This document shows positions 8,083 through 16,145 of a stretch of 64,000 bases of DNA, one piece after another. Below the pieces are notes generated by a model that saw nothing but the letters and a program-made list of their open reading frames with translations, made no database searches and was not told the DNA's origin. Both the position numbers and the translations under genes were made by a program. The DNA comes from Sphingobium sp. (GTDB lineage Bacteria > Pseudomonadota > Alphaproteobacteria > Sphingomonadales > Sphingomonadaceae), in contig NZ_QFOA01000003.1 of the NCBI RefSeq assembly GCF_003248505.1, positions 62,001 to 126,000 of the forward strand. Direction: 5' to 3'. Numbering within the stretch: position 1 is the stretch's first letter; each line of letters begins with the position of its first letter.

Positions 8083-8370
8083 ATGCAATGGTCCTGGCTC
8101 TTTCCCGTCCTGATTTGCGCCTGTGTCGCGGGCGGTACGATCCTGAACACCTGGATCCGCGCGAAGCACGGCTATCCCCTGGAGGATGATGCCGGAAACA
8201 GCGTTCATCGAATGGACGCCGACGCCGGTCGAAAAATCGATCTCCTATCGAGCGAAAACGAAAAGCTGACGGGCCGCATCAGCCGCCTTGAGGAACGGAT
8301 CGCCGTGCTGGAGAGGATCGCCACCGATCCCGCCGTCCGCACCGCCCGAGAAATCGACGCGCTGCGCTGA
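8083..8370 (+). CDS. Small membrane protein with PspC-like C-terminal coil
   Basis: The 95-residue protein has one N-terminal membrane helix (about 4-22, WLFPVLICACVAGGTILNTW) and a polar linker. A coiled coil follows, RISRLEERIAVLERIATD, ending AREIDALR. That tail aligns with the end of PspC (RRLSDIEIYYTS...ADEIDSLR). No named family is recognised with certainty, but the layout is PspB-like. It lies 30 bases after pspC with GGGAG upstream of the ATG, in the same operon. Likely a further Psp membrane partner; the function is inferred from context. Confidence 0.8.
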   Translation: MQWSWLFPVLICACVAGGTILNTWIRAKHGYPLEDDAGNSVHRMDADAGRKIDLLSSENEKLTGRISRLEERIAVLERIATDPAVRTAREIDALR

Positions 8371-8398
8371 CCCGGTCGCGCAAGGAAGGAAGACATAT

Positions 8399-8650
8399 AT
8401 GAATTCGTTCGAAATGGTCGTCGCCATCATCGCGATCGTCGGCATCGTCCAGATCGTGAAGGCCAAGATGGGCGTCGTGCGCCGCGACCGGGGCGAGGAT
8501 TTCGCCCATCGCGGTCCGGACCCGGAGGCCGAGCGCCTGCGGGCCGAGGTCAAGGGGCTGAAGGACCGGGTCGCCGTGCTGGAACGCCTCGCGACCGACA
8601 GTTCCACCGCGCTGGAGCGGGAATTCGACAAATTGCGCGAGCGCGACTGA
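8399..8650 (+). CDS. Small PspB/PspC-tail-like membrane protein
   Basis: The 83-residue protein has an N-terminal membrane helix (MVVAIIAIVGIVQIVKAKMG) and an acidic/basic linker. Its coiled coil is RLRAEVKGLKDRVAVLERLA, then TDSSTALEREFDKLRE. The helix repeats the xRVAVLERxATD pattern of the previous protein (RIAVLERIATD) and the EIDxLR end of PspC. The start ATG at 8399 lies inside ATATATG, preceded by GGAAGG. Part of the psp operon; molecular role unknown. Confidence 0.8.
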   Translation: MNSFEMVVAIIAIVGIVQIVKAKMGVVRRDRGEDFAHRGPDPEAERLRAEVKGLKDRVAVLERLATDSSTALEREFDKLRERD

Positions 8651-8682
8651 CCGCTCGGCACGCTTCGACAGGGAGGCACTCC

Positions 8683-8916
8683 ATGCAAGACCCCACTCTC
8701 TACATCACCCTGGCGACCACCACCGTTGCAGGTGTCGCCATCGTCGCGGTCACGGCGCTGCGCGGCTGGAACGGCTGGCTCGACTATAAGCGCGCCGAAC
8801 TGATCGGCCAGCCGCGCGAAAGCGCGCCGCCGTCAGCCGCCGCGCGGATCGAGGTCGCCGACCTCAAGGAACGCATCCGCAAGCTCGAAGCGATCGCGGC
8901 AGGCGTCGACCTTTGA
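8683..8916 (+). CDS. Small membrane protein at the end of the psp operon
   Basis: The 77-residue protein has a hydrophobic N-terminal helix (LYITLATTTVAGVAIVAVTAL), a basic juxtamembrane segment and a C-terminal coil VADLKERIRKLEAIAAG. It resembles the two preceding proteins but lacks their extended EIDxLR end. GGGAGG sits upstream of the ATG. It is the last gene before a strong hairpin at 8916-8949. No family or function can be named beyond membership of the psp operon. Confidence 0.77.
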   Translation: MQDPTLYITLATTTVAGVAIVAVTALRGWNGWLDYKRAELIGQPRESAPPSAAARIEVADLKERIRKLEAIAAGVDL

Positions 8917-8949
8917 TGCGCTGGACGGGGGTCTGCCCCGTCCGCGCAT
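8916..8949. terminator. Hairpin between psp operon and pheT (bidirectional)
   Basis: GGACGGGG at 8923-8930 pairs with CCCCGTCC at 8936-8943 around loop GTCTG. The stem extends outward through ATGCGC / GCGCAT with one bulged base. It overlaps the last base of the stop codon at 8914-8916 and lies between the convergent operon ends. There is no T-run, so termination is inferred from stability and position. Confidence 0.6.
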
Positions 8950-8959
8950 CTCCGAACGA

Positions 8960-11377
8960 TCAGGCCCTGAGGCTTCCGCCCAGCTTCTGCGCCGCCTTGA
9001 CGATCGCAGCGCTGATCGCTTCCAGCTCTTCCTGACCGAAGCTCTTCTCGCCCGGCTGCAACGTCACCTCGACGGCCAGCGACTTTTGCCCTTCGTCCAC
9101 GCCCGGCCCGGCGAAGACATCGAACAGGCGCACGTCGACGATGCTCTTCTTGTCCGCGCCTCTGACCGCGCGGACCAGGGCGTCGGCCTCCAGATCGGCG
9201 GGAACGAGGAAGGCGAAGTCGCGCTTCACCGCCTGGAGCGGCGGCGGCGCATAGGGCGCGCGAAGCGATCCGCTCCGCCGCCGCGCGGGAATGGCGTCGA
9301 GGAAGATTTCACCCGCGACCGTCGTGCCGGTCAGGCCGAACTGTCGGGCAAGGGCGGGGTGCAGCACGCCATATTCGGCCAGCACCGCCTTGGGGCCAAG
9401 CCGCAACGTGCCGGACTGGCCCGGATGATAGGCCGCCGACGCGTCGCCGAAGTTCTGGAGATTGGCGACCGGCGCGCCCGCCGCGGCCAGCAGCGCCAGC
9501 AATTCGGCCTTGGCGTCGAACGCGTCGAACGCCTGCGCCTTGCCCGATCGCCAGCCGCGCGCGGTCTTCTCGCCCGCCAGCACGAAGCCCACCGTCGCTC
9601 GTTCGCCCTGTGCGAAATAACGGCGACCGATCTCGAACAGGCGAACGGACGATGCCCCGCGATCCATGTTGCGCCGCGTCGCCGACAAAAGCCCCGGCAG
9701 CAGCGAGGGGCGCATGACCTTCAGTTCCTCCGATATCGGATTGGCGAGCGTCCAGTGCCCGCCGCCCACGCTTGCGGCTTCCTTCTCGGACAGGAAAGAC
9801 CAGTTGACCGCTTCGGCAAGGCCGCGTGCCGCCGCCGTCCGGCGGACGCGCCGCTCGACCAGCTGTTCGGGCGTGGCGGTGGGACGCGCGACGCCCGGCA
9901 TGCGGGGCAGGGGTGTCGATGGCACATGGTCCAGCCCGACGATCCGCACCACTTCCTCGACGATGTCGGGCCATCCGTCCACGTCGCGCCGCCAGCTCGG
10001 CACCGTGACGGTCCACTCGCCGCCCACATCGACCGGCATTCCGTCCTGATATTCGATGCTCCGCGCTTCGCCGCTGACGGCAAAACCCAGCTTGGCGAGG
10101 ATGCGCTTCTGTTCGTCGGCGGGCACATCTACCCCGGCCAGCGCCAGGCACCGTTCGGGCCGATAGGCAATCGTCCGGGGAACCACCGGCGGCGCACCCA
10201 CGCGCGTCGCTTCGCTTGGCGTACCGCCGCACAGATGGGTGACGAGGAATGTCGCGATCGACAGGCCGTCGTCGAGGAAGGCGGGGTCGACCCCGCGCTC
10301 GAACCTTCCGCGCGCGTCGGACGCAAGGCCGAGCTTCTGCCCCGTCACCGCGATCCGCTCCGGCGTGAAATAGGCGCATTCGATCAGCACGTCGGTCGTG
10401 CCGTCCTGCGCGCCCGAATGTTCGCCGCCCATGATACCGCCGATGTCGTGGACCGCCTCGTCGTCGGCGATCACGGTCATCGTTTCGTCGACCGTATAGG
10501 TCTTGCCGTTGAGCGCCAGCACCTGCTCGCCCGCCCGGCCCCGCCGCGCAACGAGCCCGCCGCGGAGCGTGCCGAGGTCGTAGACGTGCAGCGGGCGCCC
10601 AAGGTCGATCATGATGTAATTGGTGATGTCGACCAGAGCGCTGATCGGCTTCTGGCCGATGGCTTTGAGCTGCTTTGCCATCCATTCGGGCGACGCGCCG
10701 TTCTTCACCCCGCGCACGATACGGCCGTAGAAGGCGGGGCAGCCTTCGGCATCCTCGATGCGGATGTCGGGGCCGGGGCCTTGTTCCGCGATCTGCGGCA
10801 CGATGATGTCGTTGAGCGTGCCGAGACCCGCCGCCGCCAGATCGCGCGCGATCCCGCGCACGCCCATGCAGTCCTGCCGGTTGGGCGTCACCGACACGTC
10901 GATCACCGGATCGTCGAGGCCCGCCCACCGGGCATAGACCTGGCCCACCGGCGCGTCGTCCGCCAGTTCGATGATCCCGTCATGATCCTCGCCCAGTTCC
11001 AGTTCGCGGAAGGAGCACATCATGCCGTTGGATTCGACGCCACGGATCGCGGTCTTCTTGAGCACCATGCCGTTCACCGGCACCACCGCACCCTCGACCC
11101 CGAACACGCCGACCAGTCCCGCGCGCGCGTTGGGCGCGCCGCATACGACCTGAAGCGGCACGCCGTCGCCCTGGTCGACGGTCAGCACCTGCAACTTGTC
11201 CGCCTGCGGATGCCGTTCCGCTGTCAGCACCTTGGCGATCCGGAACGCGCCCAGCTTCTCCGCCGGATTTTCGACCCCCTCGACCTCCAGGCCGATGGCG
11301 TTCAGCGTCTTGAGGATAGTCGGCAGCTCCGCATCGGTGACCAGATGCGTCTTCAGCCATGAAAGAGTGAACTTCAT
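8960..11377 (-). CDS. pheT: Phenylalanine--tRNA ligase beta subunit
   Basis: Beta subunit of the alpha2-beta2 class II synthetase that charges tRNA-Phe. The 805-residue protein has the full bacterial domain set. An N-terminal EMAP-type tRNA-binding domain (AERHPQADKLQVL) comes first, then B3/B4 editing and B5 domains, a core lacking catalytic residues, and a C-terminal anticodon-binding FDX-ACB domain (PPLQAVKRDFAFLVP, EKSFGQEELEAI). Its ATG overlaps the pheS stop as ATGA. Confidence 0.97.
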   Translation of the reverse strand: MKFTLSWLKTHLVTDAELPTILKTLNAIGLEVEGVENPAEKLGAFRIAKVLTAERHPQADKLQVLTVDQGDGVPLQVVCGAPNARAGLVGVFGVEGAVVPVNGMVLKKTAIRGVESNGMMCSFRELELGEDHDGIIELADDAPVGQVYARWAGLDDPVIDVSVTPNRQDCMGVRGIARDLAAAGLGTLNDIIVPQIAEQGPGPDIRIEDAEGCPAFYGRIVRGVKNGASPEWMAKQLKAIGQKPISALVDITNYIMIDLGRPLHVYDLGTLRGGLVARRGRAGEQVLALNGKTYTVDETMTVIADDEAVHDIGGIMGGEHSGAQDGTTDVLIECAYFTPERIAVTGQKLGLASDARGRFERGVDPAFLDDGLSIATFLVTHLCGGTPSEATRVGAPPVVPRTIAYRPERCLALAGVDVPADEQKRILAKLGFAVSGEARSIEYQDGMPVDVGGEWTVTVPSWRRDVDGWPDIVEEVVRIVGLDHVPSTPLPRMPGVARPTATPEQLVERRVRRTAAARGLAEAVNWSFLSEKEAASVGGGHWTLANPISEELKVMRPSLLPGLLSATRRNMDRGASSVRLFEIGRRYFAQGERATVGFVLAGEKTARGWRSGKAQAFDAFDAKAELLALLAAAGAPVANLQNFGDASAAYHPGQSGTLRLGPKAVLAEYGVLHPALARQFGLTGTTVAGEIFLDAIPARRRSGSLRAPYAPPPLQAVKRDFAFLVPADLEADALVRAVRGADKKSIVDVRLFDVFAGPGVDEGQKSLAVEVTLQPGEKSFGQEELEAISAAIVKAAQKLGGSLRA

Positions 11378-12465
11378 GCGCCCACTCCCCCGCTCAGTGT
11401 CGGCACGTCGAGCGCCGAGAAACCATAATGTCTAAGCCAGCGCAGATCGCCGTCGAAGAAGGCTCGCAAGTCGTTCATCCCATATTTGAGCATGGCGAGG
11501 CGGTCGACCCCGGTGCCGAAGGCAAATCCCTGCCATTCGTCGGGGTCCAGCCCGCATGCCTCGATCACGCGGCGGTTGACCATGCCGCTGCCCAATACCT
11601 CCAGCCATCCGCCGTCGCTCGCGTCGCCATCGCCGCCGATGATCCGCTGGCCGTTCACCATCGTGTAGCCGACATCGACCTCGACCGACGGTTCGGTGAA
11701 GGGGAAATAGCTCGGGCGCAGGCGCAGGACGATGTCCTCCCGCTCGAAAAACGCCTTGAGGAAAGTTTCCAGCGTCCATTTGAGGTGGCCGAGCGTGATG
11801 CCCTTGTCGATCACCAGCCCTTCGATCTGGTGGAACATCGGCGTGTGCGTGGCGTCGCTGTCGCTGCGATAGACGCGGCCCGGCGCGATGATGCGAATGG
11901 GGGGCGTTGCGCTCATCATCGTGCGGATCTGCACCGGCGAGGTGTGCGTGCGCAGCAGCATCTTCCGGCCCGTTTCGTCATCGGGGAAATAGAAAGTGTC
12001 GTGCATCGCCCGCGCGGGGTGCGTCTCGGGAATGTTGAGCGCGGTGAAATTATGCCAATCGTCCTCGATCTCCGGCCCCGTTGCGACGGAAAAGCCCAGA
12101 TCGGCGAAGATTTCCGCCAGTTCGTCCATCACCTGACTCACCGGATGGACGCTGCCCTGCGGAGCCGCGTCGACGGGCAGGGTCATGTCCACTCGCTCCG
12201 ACGCCAGCTTCGCGTCCAGCGCCGCCTGCTCCAGCGCCGCCTTCCGGGCCGCGATCGCCGCCGTCACGCCTTCGCGCAGATCCTGGATCGGAGGCCCCTT
12301 CTCCAGCCGCTCGTCGGGCGACATCGCGCCGAGCGTCTTGAGCAGCGCCGTCACCACCCCGCTCTTGCCGAGTGCACCCACGCGCAGCGCGTCGAGCGCG
12401 TCGAGCGTATCGGCGGCCTCGATGTCGGCGATCAGGCCGGCTTTCAATGCGCTTGTTTCGGTCAT
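11374..12465 (-). CDS. pheS: Phenylalanine--tRNA ligase alpha subunit
   Basis: Catalytic alpha subunit of PheRS. The 363-residue protein has an N-terminal coiled coil followed by the class II core. Motif 2 lies around DTFYFPDDETGRKMLLRTHT, the R-rich ATP-binding segment around VYRSDSDATHTPMFHQIEG, and motif 3 around FGTGVDRLAMLKYGMNDLR. It is followed by pheT in the same transcript and lies 70 bases downstream of the LysE-type gene. No leader peptide or T-box-like structure is evident. Confidence 0.97.
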   Translation of the reverse strand: MTETSALKAGLIADIEAADTLDALDALRVGALGKSGVVTALLKTLGAMSPDERLEKGPPIQDLREGVTAAIAARKAALEQAALDAKLASERVDMTLPVDAAPQGSVHPVSQVMDELAEIFADLGFSVATGPEIEDDWHNFTALNIPETHPARAMHDTFYFPDDETGRKMLLRTHTSPVQIRTMMSATPPIRIIAPGRVYRSDSDATHTPMFHQIEGLVIDKGITLGHLKWTLETFLKAFFEREDIVLRLRPSYFPFTEPSVEVDVGYTMVNGQRIIGGDGDASDGGWLEVLGSGMVNRRVIEACGLDPDEWQGFAFGTGVDRLAMLKYGMNDLRAFFDGDLRWLRHYGFSALDVPTLSGGVGA

Positions 12466-12535
12466 CTTCTTTTCTCAATGCCTGTGCTGGCGGAACAGGA
12501 CGCGCCTTAACCGCGCGCGGGCCGCAAGGAAAGGG

Positions 12536-13150
12536 TCAGGCGCGCGCGCCCAGCAGCGCCCCGCCGAAGCCGATGAAGAGCAGCCCGGTCCCCCGATTGA
12601 ACAGCTTCTGCCGGTTGGCAGGTTCCAGCCAGCGGGCAAGGCGCGTGCCCCCCAGCGCATAGACGCCGTACCAGAAGCTCTCGATCGCCACGAAGCTGGC
12701 GATGAGGATGCCGAGCTGGAGCCAGAAGGGGCGGTCCAGCACGATGAATTGCGGGAAGAGCGCGGCGGCGAATACGATCAGCTTGGGATTGGACAGGCCC
12801 GTCAGCAGGCCGGTGGCATAGAGCGCGCGGTCCGACCGCACCGGTTGCGCCTCGCCCTTCTTGCCCACCGGCGCGCGCCATGCCTTGATGCCCAGCCAGA
12901 CGAGATAGGCAACGCCTGCATAGCGCAACGTGTCGAACAGGCGCGGCGATGCTTTCAGCAAGGCGCCAAGGCCCAGCGCGGACGCGATCAGGCACAGCAA
13001 CACCGCGCTCATCAGGCCCGCCATGGTCCTGATCGCCCGGCGCGGGCCATGGGCGATGCTCTGCGTCATCACATGCAACATGTTCGGCCCCGGCGTCGCC
13101 GAAATCAGGAAAACCGCCGTGACGTAAATCCACCAGAGATGCAGCGACAT
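12536..13150 (-). CDS. LysE/RhtB family amino-acid exporter
   Basis: Predicted inner-membrane exporter of amino acids or related metabolites. The 204-residue protein has about six hydrophobic segments and the family N-terminal signature ISATPGPNMLHVMTQSIAHG (normally TPGPxxLxVxxxxxxxG). I chose the ATG at 13150; the longer frame to 13195 would start inside the rplT terminator. It separates rplT from pheST, which are adjacent in many bacteria. Substrate is unknown. Confidence 0.88.
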   Translation of the reverse strand: MSLHLWWIYVTAVFLISATPGPNMLHVMTQSIAHGPRRAIRTMAGLMSAVLLCLIASALGLGALLKASPRLFDTLRYAGVAYLVWLGIKAWRAPVGKKGEAQPVRSDRALYATGLLTGLSNPKLIVFAAALFPQFIVLDRPFWLQLGILIASFVAIESFWYGVYALGGTRLARWLEPANRQKLFNRGTGLLFIGFGGALLGARA

Positions 13151-13177
13151 GGAAACGCCCCCTCGACTGACAAACGA

Positions 13178-13212
13178 AAAGGGCGCCGAAGGCATCTGCC
13201 CCGGCGCCCTTT
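13178..13212 (-). terminator. Rho-independent terminator after rpmI-rplT
   Basis: AAAGGGCGCCG (13178-13188) pairs with CGGCGCCCTTT (13202-13212) around a 13-base loop. Read on the minus strand, the stem ends in CCCTTTTCG. It lies 22 bases past the rplT stop and upstream of the LysE-type gene. Confidence 0.85.
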
Positions 13213-13234
13213 GACGATCTTGCGATCCGTCGGA

Positions 13235-13597
13235 TCAGGCCGCGGGCAGCGCAGCCTTCGCCTGGGCGATGATGGCGCTGAACGCCTCGCCTTCATGCAT
13301 CGCGATGTCGGCCAGAACCTTCCGGTCCAGTTCGACGCCCGCCAGCTTCAGACCGTGCATGAACTGCGAATAGGTCAGGCCTTCGGCGCGAACGCCTGCG
13401 TTAATGCGCTGAATCCACAGACCGCGGAAGGTCCGCTTCTTCACCTTGCGGTCGCGATAGGCGTACTGGCCGGCCTTTTCGACGGCCTGGCGCGCGATGC
13501 GGATGGTGTTCTTGCGACGGCCGTAATAGCCCTTCGCCTGATCCAAAATCCGCTTATGCTTCGCCTTGGTGGTTACACCACGTTTGACACGTGCCAT
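13235..13597 (-). CDS. rplT: 50S ribosomal protein L20
   Basis: Primary 23S-rRNA-binding protein needed for early 50S assembly. The 120-residue basic protein has the conserved start ARVKRGVTTKAKHKRIL, GYYGRRKNTIRIA and RTFRGLWIQRINAGVR. It follows rpmI by 13 bases. In many bacteria infC precedes this pair; here rpmI is first, and upstream lie 136 bases and then a phosphatase gene, so infC must be elsewhere. Confidence 0.98.
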   Translation of the reverse strand: MARVKRGVTTKAKHKRILDQAKGYYGRRKNTIRIARQAVEKAGQYAYRDRKVKKRTFRGLWIQRINAGVRAEGLTYSQFMHGLKLAGVELDRKVLADIAMHEGEAFSAIIAQAKAALPAA

Positions 13598-13610
13598 GGG
13601 TCAGAACTCC

Positions 13611-13814
13611 TTACTTGAGGCCATAGGGCGCCCACAGGCGCACATGACCGGCATCGGCGTCCGACAGGACGGACGTGCCGCGGTTCTGACGGATATATTT
13701 GGCATTGTGGCTGATCAGGCGGTGACGCTTGCCAGCGACGCCATGCTTGACCTTGCCGGTGGCGGTGAACTTGAAGCGCTTCTTCACACCGCTCTTGGTC
13801 TTCATCTTGGGCAT
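13611..13814 (-). CDS. rpmI: 50S ribosomal protein L35
   Basis: The 67-residue basic ribosomal protein has the family start PKMKTKSGVKKRFKFTATGK, then HRLISHNAKYIRQNRGTSVL. AAGGAGA precedes the ATG. Two-gene operon with rplT, ended by the hairpin at 13178-13212. The promoter should lie in 13815-13950. Confidence 0.97.
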   Translation of the reverse strand: MPKMKTKSGVKKRFKFTATGKVKHGVAGKRHRLISHNAKYIRQNRGTSVLSDADAGHVRLWAPYGLK

Positions 13815-13950
13815 TTTCGTCTCCTTTGTCAGCGCGACGATTACAGACAGCCACGGCAGCCCTCGTTAGCCGGGCGGTCTCACTGAATATCGCGAACGGC
13901 GGCCCTTAGTAGCCCTGCTGCAAAAAGGCAAGCGATTCGCCGTGTCGCCG

Positions 13951-14763
13951 TCAGGGATGGTGGTGGTCGTGCCCTGAGTCATGGATCGCTTCGAGAACGT
14001 CCTCCAGCCGTGCCGGATCGCCCAGCGCCAGCACATGGCCTGCGCTGTCCGCCGTCAGCGGCTCCCCGTTCCAATCGCACATCAGACCGCCCGCGCCCTC
14101 CACCACCGGCACGAGCGCAGCGAAGTCGTAGCTCTGCAAGCCCGATTCGATCACGATGTCGAGGAAGCCCGACGCCAGCAGCCCGTAATTATAGCAATCC
14201 CCGCCATAGACCGGCCCTTGGCGCGGCGAACCGCCCGACACCGCAGCGACGAGCGCCATATAATGCGGCACGTCCCCATCGGCGAAAAGGTGCGGGCTGG
14301 TCGTCGCGATGCCGGCGCCTTCCAGTTTGGAGCAGGCGCGCGTGCGCACGGGCTTGCCGTTGAAGCAGGTCGGTTGGCCGCTCATCCCGGCCCAGCGTTC
14401 GCGTGCGACCGGCTGGTCGACGATGCCGATTGTCGGCCACCCCCCTTGCGTCAGCGCGATCAGCGTGCCGAAGATCGGCCGCCCCGCAATGAAGCTGCGC
14501 GTTCCGTCGATGGGGTCCAGAATCCACACCCGCTCGGCATCGGCGCGATCCGATCCATATTCCTCGCCGACGATGCCGTCGCCCGGCCTTTCCTTCTCCA
14601 GGATCGCGCGGATCGCCGCCTCCGCCGCGCGGTCGGCCTGCGTGACGGGCGACTTGTCGGCCTTCACCTCCACCTCGTAGCGCGCGCGGAAGAAGGGGCG
14701 GATCGCCTCGCCCGCGGCATCGGCGAGGCGGTGGGCAAGGGCAAGGTCGTCGCGGGTTGTCAT
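13951..14763 (-). CDS. hisN: Inositol-monophosphatase-family phosphatase (HisN-type histidinol-phosphatase)
   Basis: Mg2+-dependent phosphatase of the IMPase fold. The 270-residue protein contains both metal-binding signatures: GEEYG and WILDPIDGTRSF, with DPIDGT ligating the metals. C-terminal QSYDFAALVPVVEGAGG completes the site. Overall it most resembles HisN, which dephosphorylates L-histidinol phosphate, but inositol phosphatase or SuhB-like activity cannot be excluded. The C-terminus ends in a His-rich SGHDHHHP tail. No other his gene is nearby. Confidence 0.85.
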   Translation of the reverse strand: MTTRDDLALAHRLADAAGEAIRPFFRARYEVEVKADKSPVTQADRAAEAAIRAILEKERPGDGIVGEEYGSDRADAERVWILDPIDGTRSFIAGRPIFGTLIALTQGGWPTIGIVDQPVARERWAGMSGQPTCFNGKPVRTRACSKLEGAGIATTSPHLFADGDVPHYMALVAAVSGGSPRQGPVYGGDCYNYGLLASGFLDIVIESGLQSYDFAALVPVVEGAGGLMCDWNGEPLTADSAGHVLALGDPARLEDVLEAIHDSGHDHHHP

Positions 14764-14839
14764 GGCGCAAGGCCCTAGCGGATCGCTTAAGCCTTCCGCA
14801 ACCGTGCCGTTCTAGACAGGCGACGGGAAAGGGGCGGAC

Positions 14840-15076
14840 ATGGCGCTGATTGGCTGGATCGTGAGTTTCCTGGCGCTGTTCGGCGGCCTGGCATTGCGGC
14901 AGGACATGCCGATCGGCGGTTCGGACACGATATCCGACCTGCTGATCGCGCTTGCGGTGCTGGCCTGCCCGATGCTCTGGCGCGAAAAGCCGCTCGGCAT
15001 TTCGCGCGGGCAGCGGATCGTCGTCGCGCTCATCCTCTTGTGCGCAACGCCGCTTCTCCTGATGCCGCCGACCTGA
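14840..15076 (+). CDS. Small two-to-three-helix membrane protein of unknown function
   Basis: The 78-residue product has hydrophobic segments at about 3-20, 33-48 and 60-76 separated by a polar loop with MPIGGSDTISD. AAAGGGGCGGAC directly upstream of the ATG supports the start. It is convergent with prs (6 bases apart) and divergent from the phosphatase gene. I do not recognise the family; it looks like a lineage-specific membrane protein. Confidence 0.65.
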   Translation: MALIGWIVSFLALFGGLALRQDMPIGGSDTISDLLIALAVLACPMLWREKPLGISRGQRIVVALILLCATPLLLMPPT

Positions 15077-15082
15077 CGCGGT

Positions 15083-16018
15083 TCAGTCGAACAGGCTGGA
15101 CACCGAACTTTCGTCCGCGATGCGCTTGATCGCCTCACCCAGCAGCGGGGCGATGGGCAGGTGGCGGATGCGCTGGGCGCCGTTGACCGCGTCGGTGCCC
15201 TGGATCGAATCGGTGATGACCAGTTCGAGCAGGTCCGACGCCTCGACCCGCGCCACCGCGCCGCCCGACAGCACGCCATGGCTCACATAAGCGACGACCT
15301 CTTCCGCGCCGGCGGCCTTGAGTGCATTGGCCGCGTTGCAGAGCGTGCCCGCCGAATCGACGATATCGTCGATCAGCACGCAAAAGCGGCCCTTCACGTC
15401 GCCGATGATGTTCATGACTTCCGATTCGCCCGCGCGCTCGCGCCGTTTGTCGACGATGGCGAGCGGCGCGTTGTCGAGCCGCTTGGCGAGCGCCCTCGCA
15501 CGCACCACGCCGCCCACGTCAGGCGACACGACCATCAGGTTGCGGTCGCCGAACCGCGCCTGGATATCGGCGGACATGACCGGCGCACCGAACAGATTGT
15601 CGGTCGGAATGTCGAAGAAGCCCTGGATCTGGCCGGCATGGAGGTCGACCGATAGCACCCGGTCGGCGCCCGCCGTGGTGATGAGGTTGGCCACCAGCTT
15701 GGCGCTGATCGGGGTGCGGGGGCCGGGCTTGCGGTCCTGCCGGGCATAGCCGAAATAGGGGACGACCGCCGTGATCCGCTTGGCCGACGCGCGTTTCAGC
15801 GCGTCGATCATGATCAGCAGTTCCATGAGGTTGTCGTTGGTGGGATAGGCCGTCGACTGGATGACGAACACGTCCTCGCCACGCACATTCTCGTGGATTT
15901 CGACGAACACCTCTTCGTCGGCGAACCGACGCACGCTGGCGTCGGTCAGGGGAATCTCGATATAATCGGCGATGGCGGCCGCGAGCGGCTTGTTGGAATT
16001 GCCGGTCATGAGCTTCAT
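15083..16018 (-). CDS. prs: Ribose-phosphate pyrophosphokinase (PRPP synthetase)
   Basis: Makes PRPP from ribose-5-phosphate and ATP, feeding nucleotide, histidine and NAD synthesis. The 311-residue class I enzyme begins MKLMTGNSNKPLAAAIADY. It has the divalent-cation site VDLHAGQIQGFFDIP, the catalytic loop KRRERAGESEVMN and the PRPP-binding signature VLIDDIVDSAGT. The open frame extends to 16183, but the ATG at 16018 matches the family. It is divergent from nadE, whose pathway consumes PRPP. Confidence 0.97.
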   Translation of the reverse strand: MKLMTGNSNKPLAAAIADYIEIPLTDASVRRFADEEVFVEIHENVRGEDVFVIQSTAYPTNDNLMELLIMIDALKRASAKRITAVVPYFGYARQDRKPGPRTPISAKLVANLITTAGADRVLSVDLHAGQIQGFFDIPTDNLFGAPVMSADIQARFGDRNLMVVSPDVGGVVRARALAKRLDNAPLAIVDKRRERAGESEVMNIIGDVKGRFCVLIDDIVDSAGTLCNAANALKAAGAEEVVAYVSHGVLSGGAVARVEASDLLELVITDSIQGTDAVNGAQRIRHLPIAPLLGEAIKRIADESSVSSLFD

Positions 16019-16107
16019 GGCCAAGACTCCCCGAAATGACGTGACGGAACGATGACGGTACGCAAGACGCGGCCCCTGTAGCGGCGGGCGACGCGGGTGG
16101 AAAGGCG

Positions 16108-16127
16108 TTTTGCGCCCGTACGCAAAA
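16108..16127. promoter_or_regulatory. Inverted repeat in the prs-nadE intergenic region
   Basis: TTTTGCG (16108-16114) and CGCAAAA (16121-16127) form a perfect 7+7 bp inverted repeat with a 6-base centre, 18 bases upstream of the nadE ATG. A related TACGCAA motif lies near 16059. It could be an operator for a nucleotide or NAD regulator; no regulator gene is adjacent, so this is a weak call. Confidence 0.35.
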
Positions 16128-16145
16128 TCGACTAGGGCGCGGCCC

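Noticed and set aside
9086..11362. 758-codon plus-strand frame antisense to pheT
   Set aside because: Shadow frame of a well-conserved synthetase gene.
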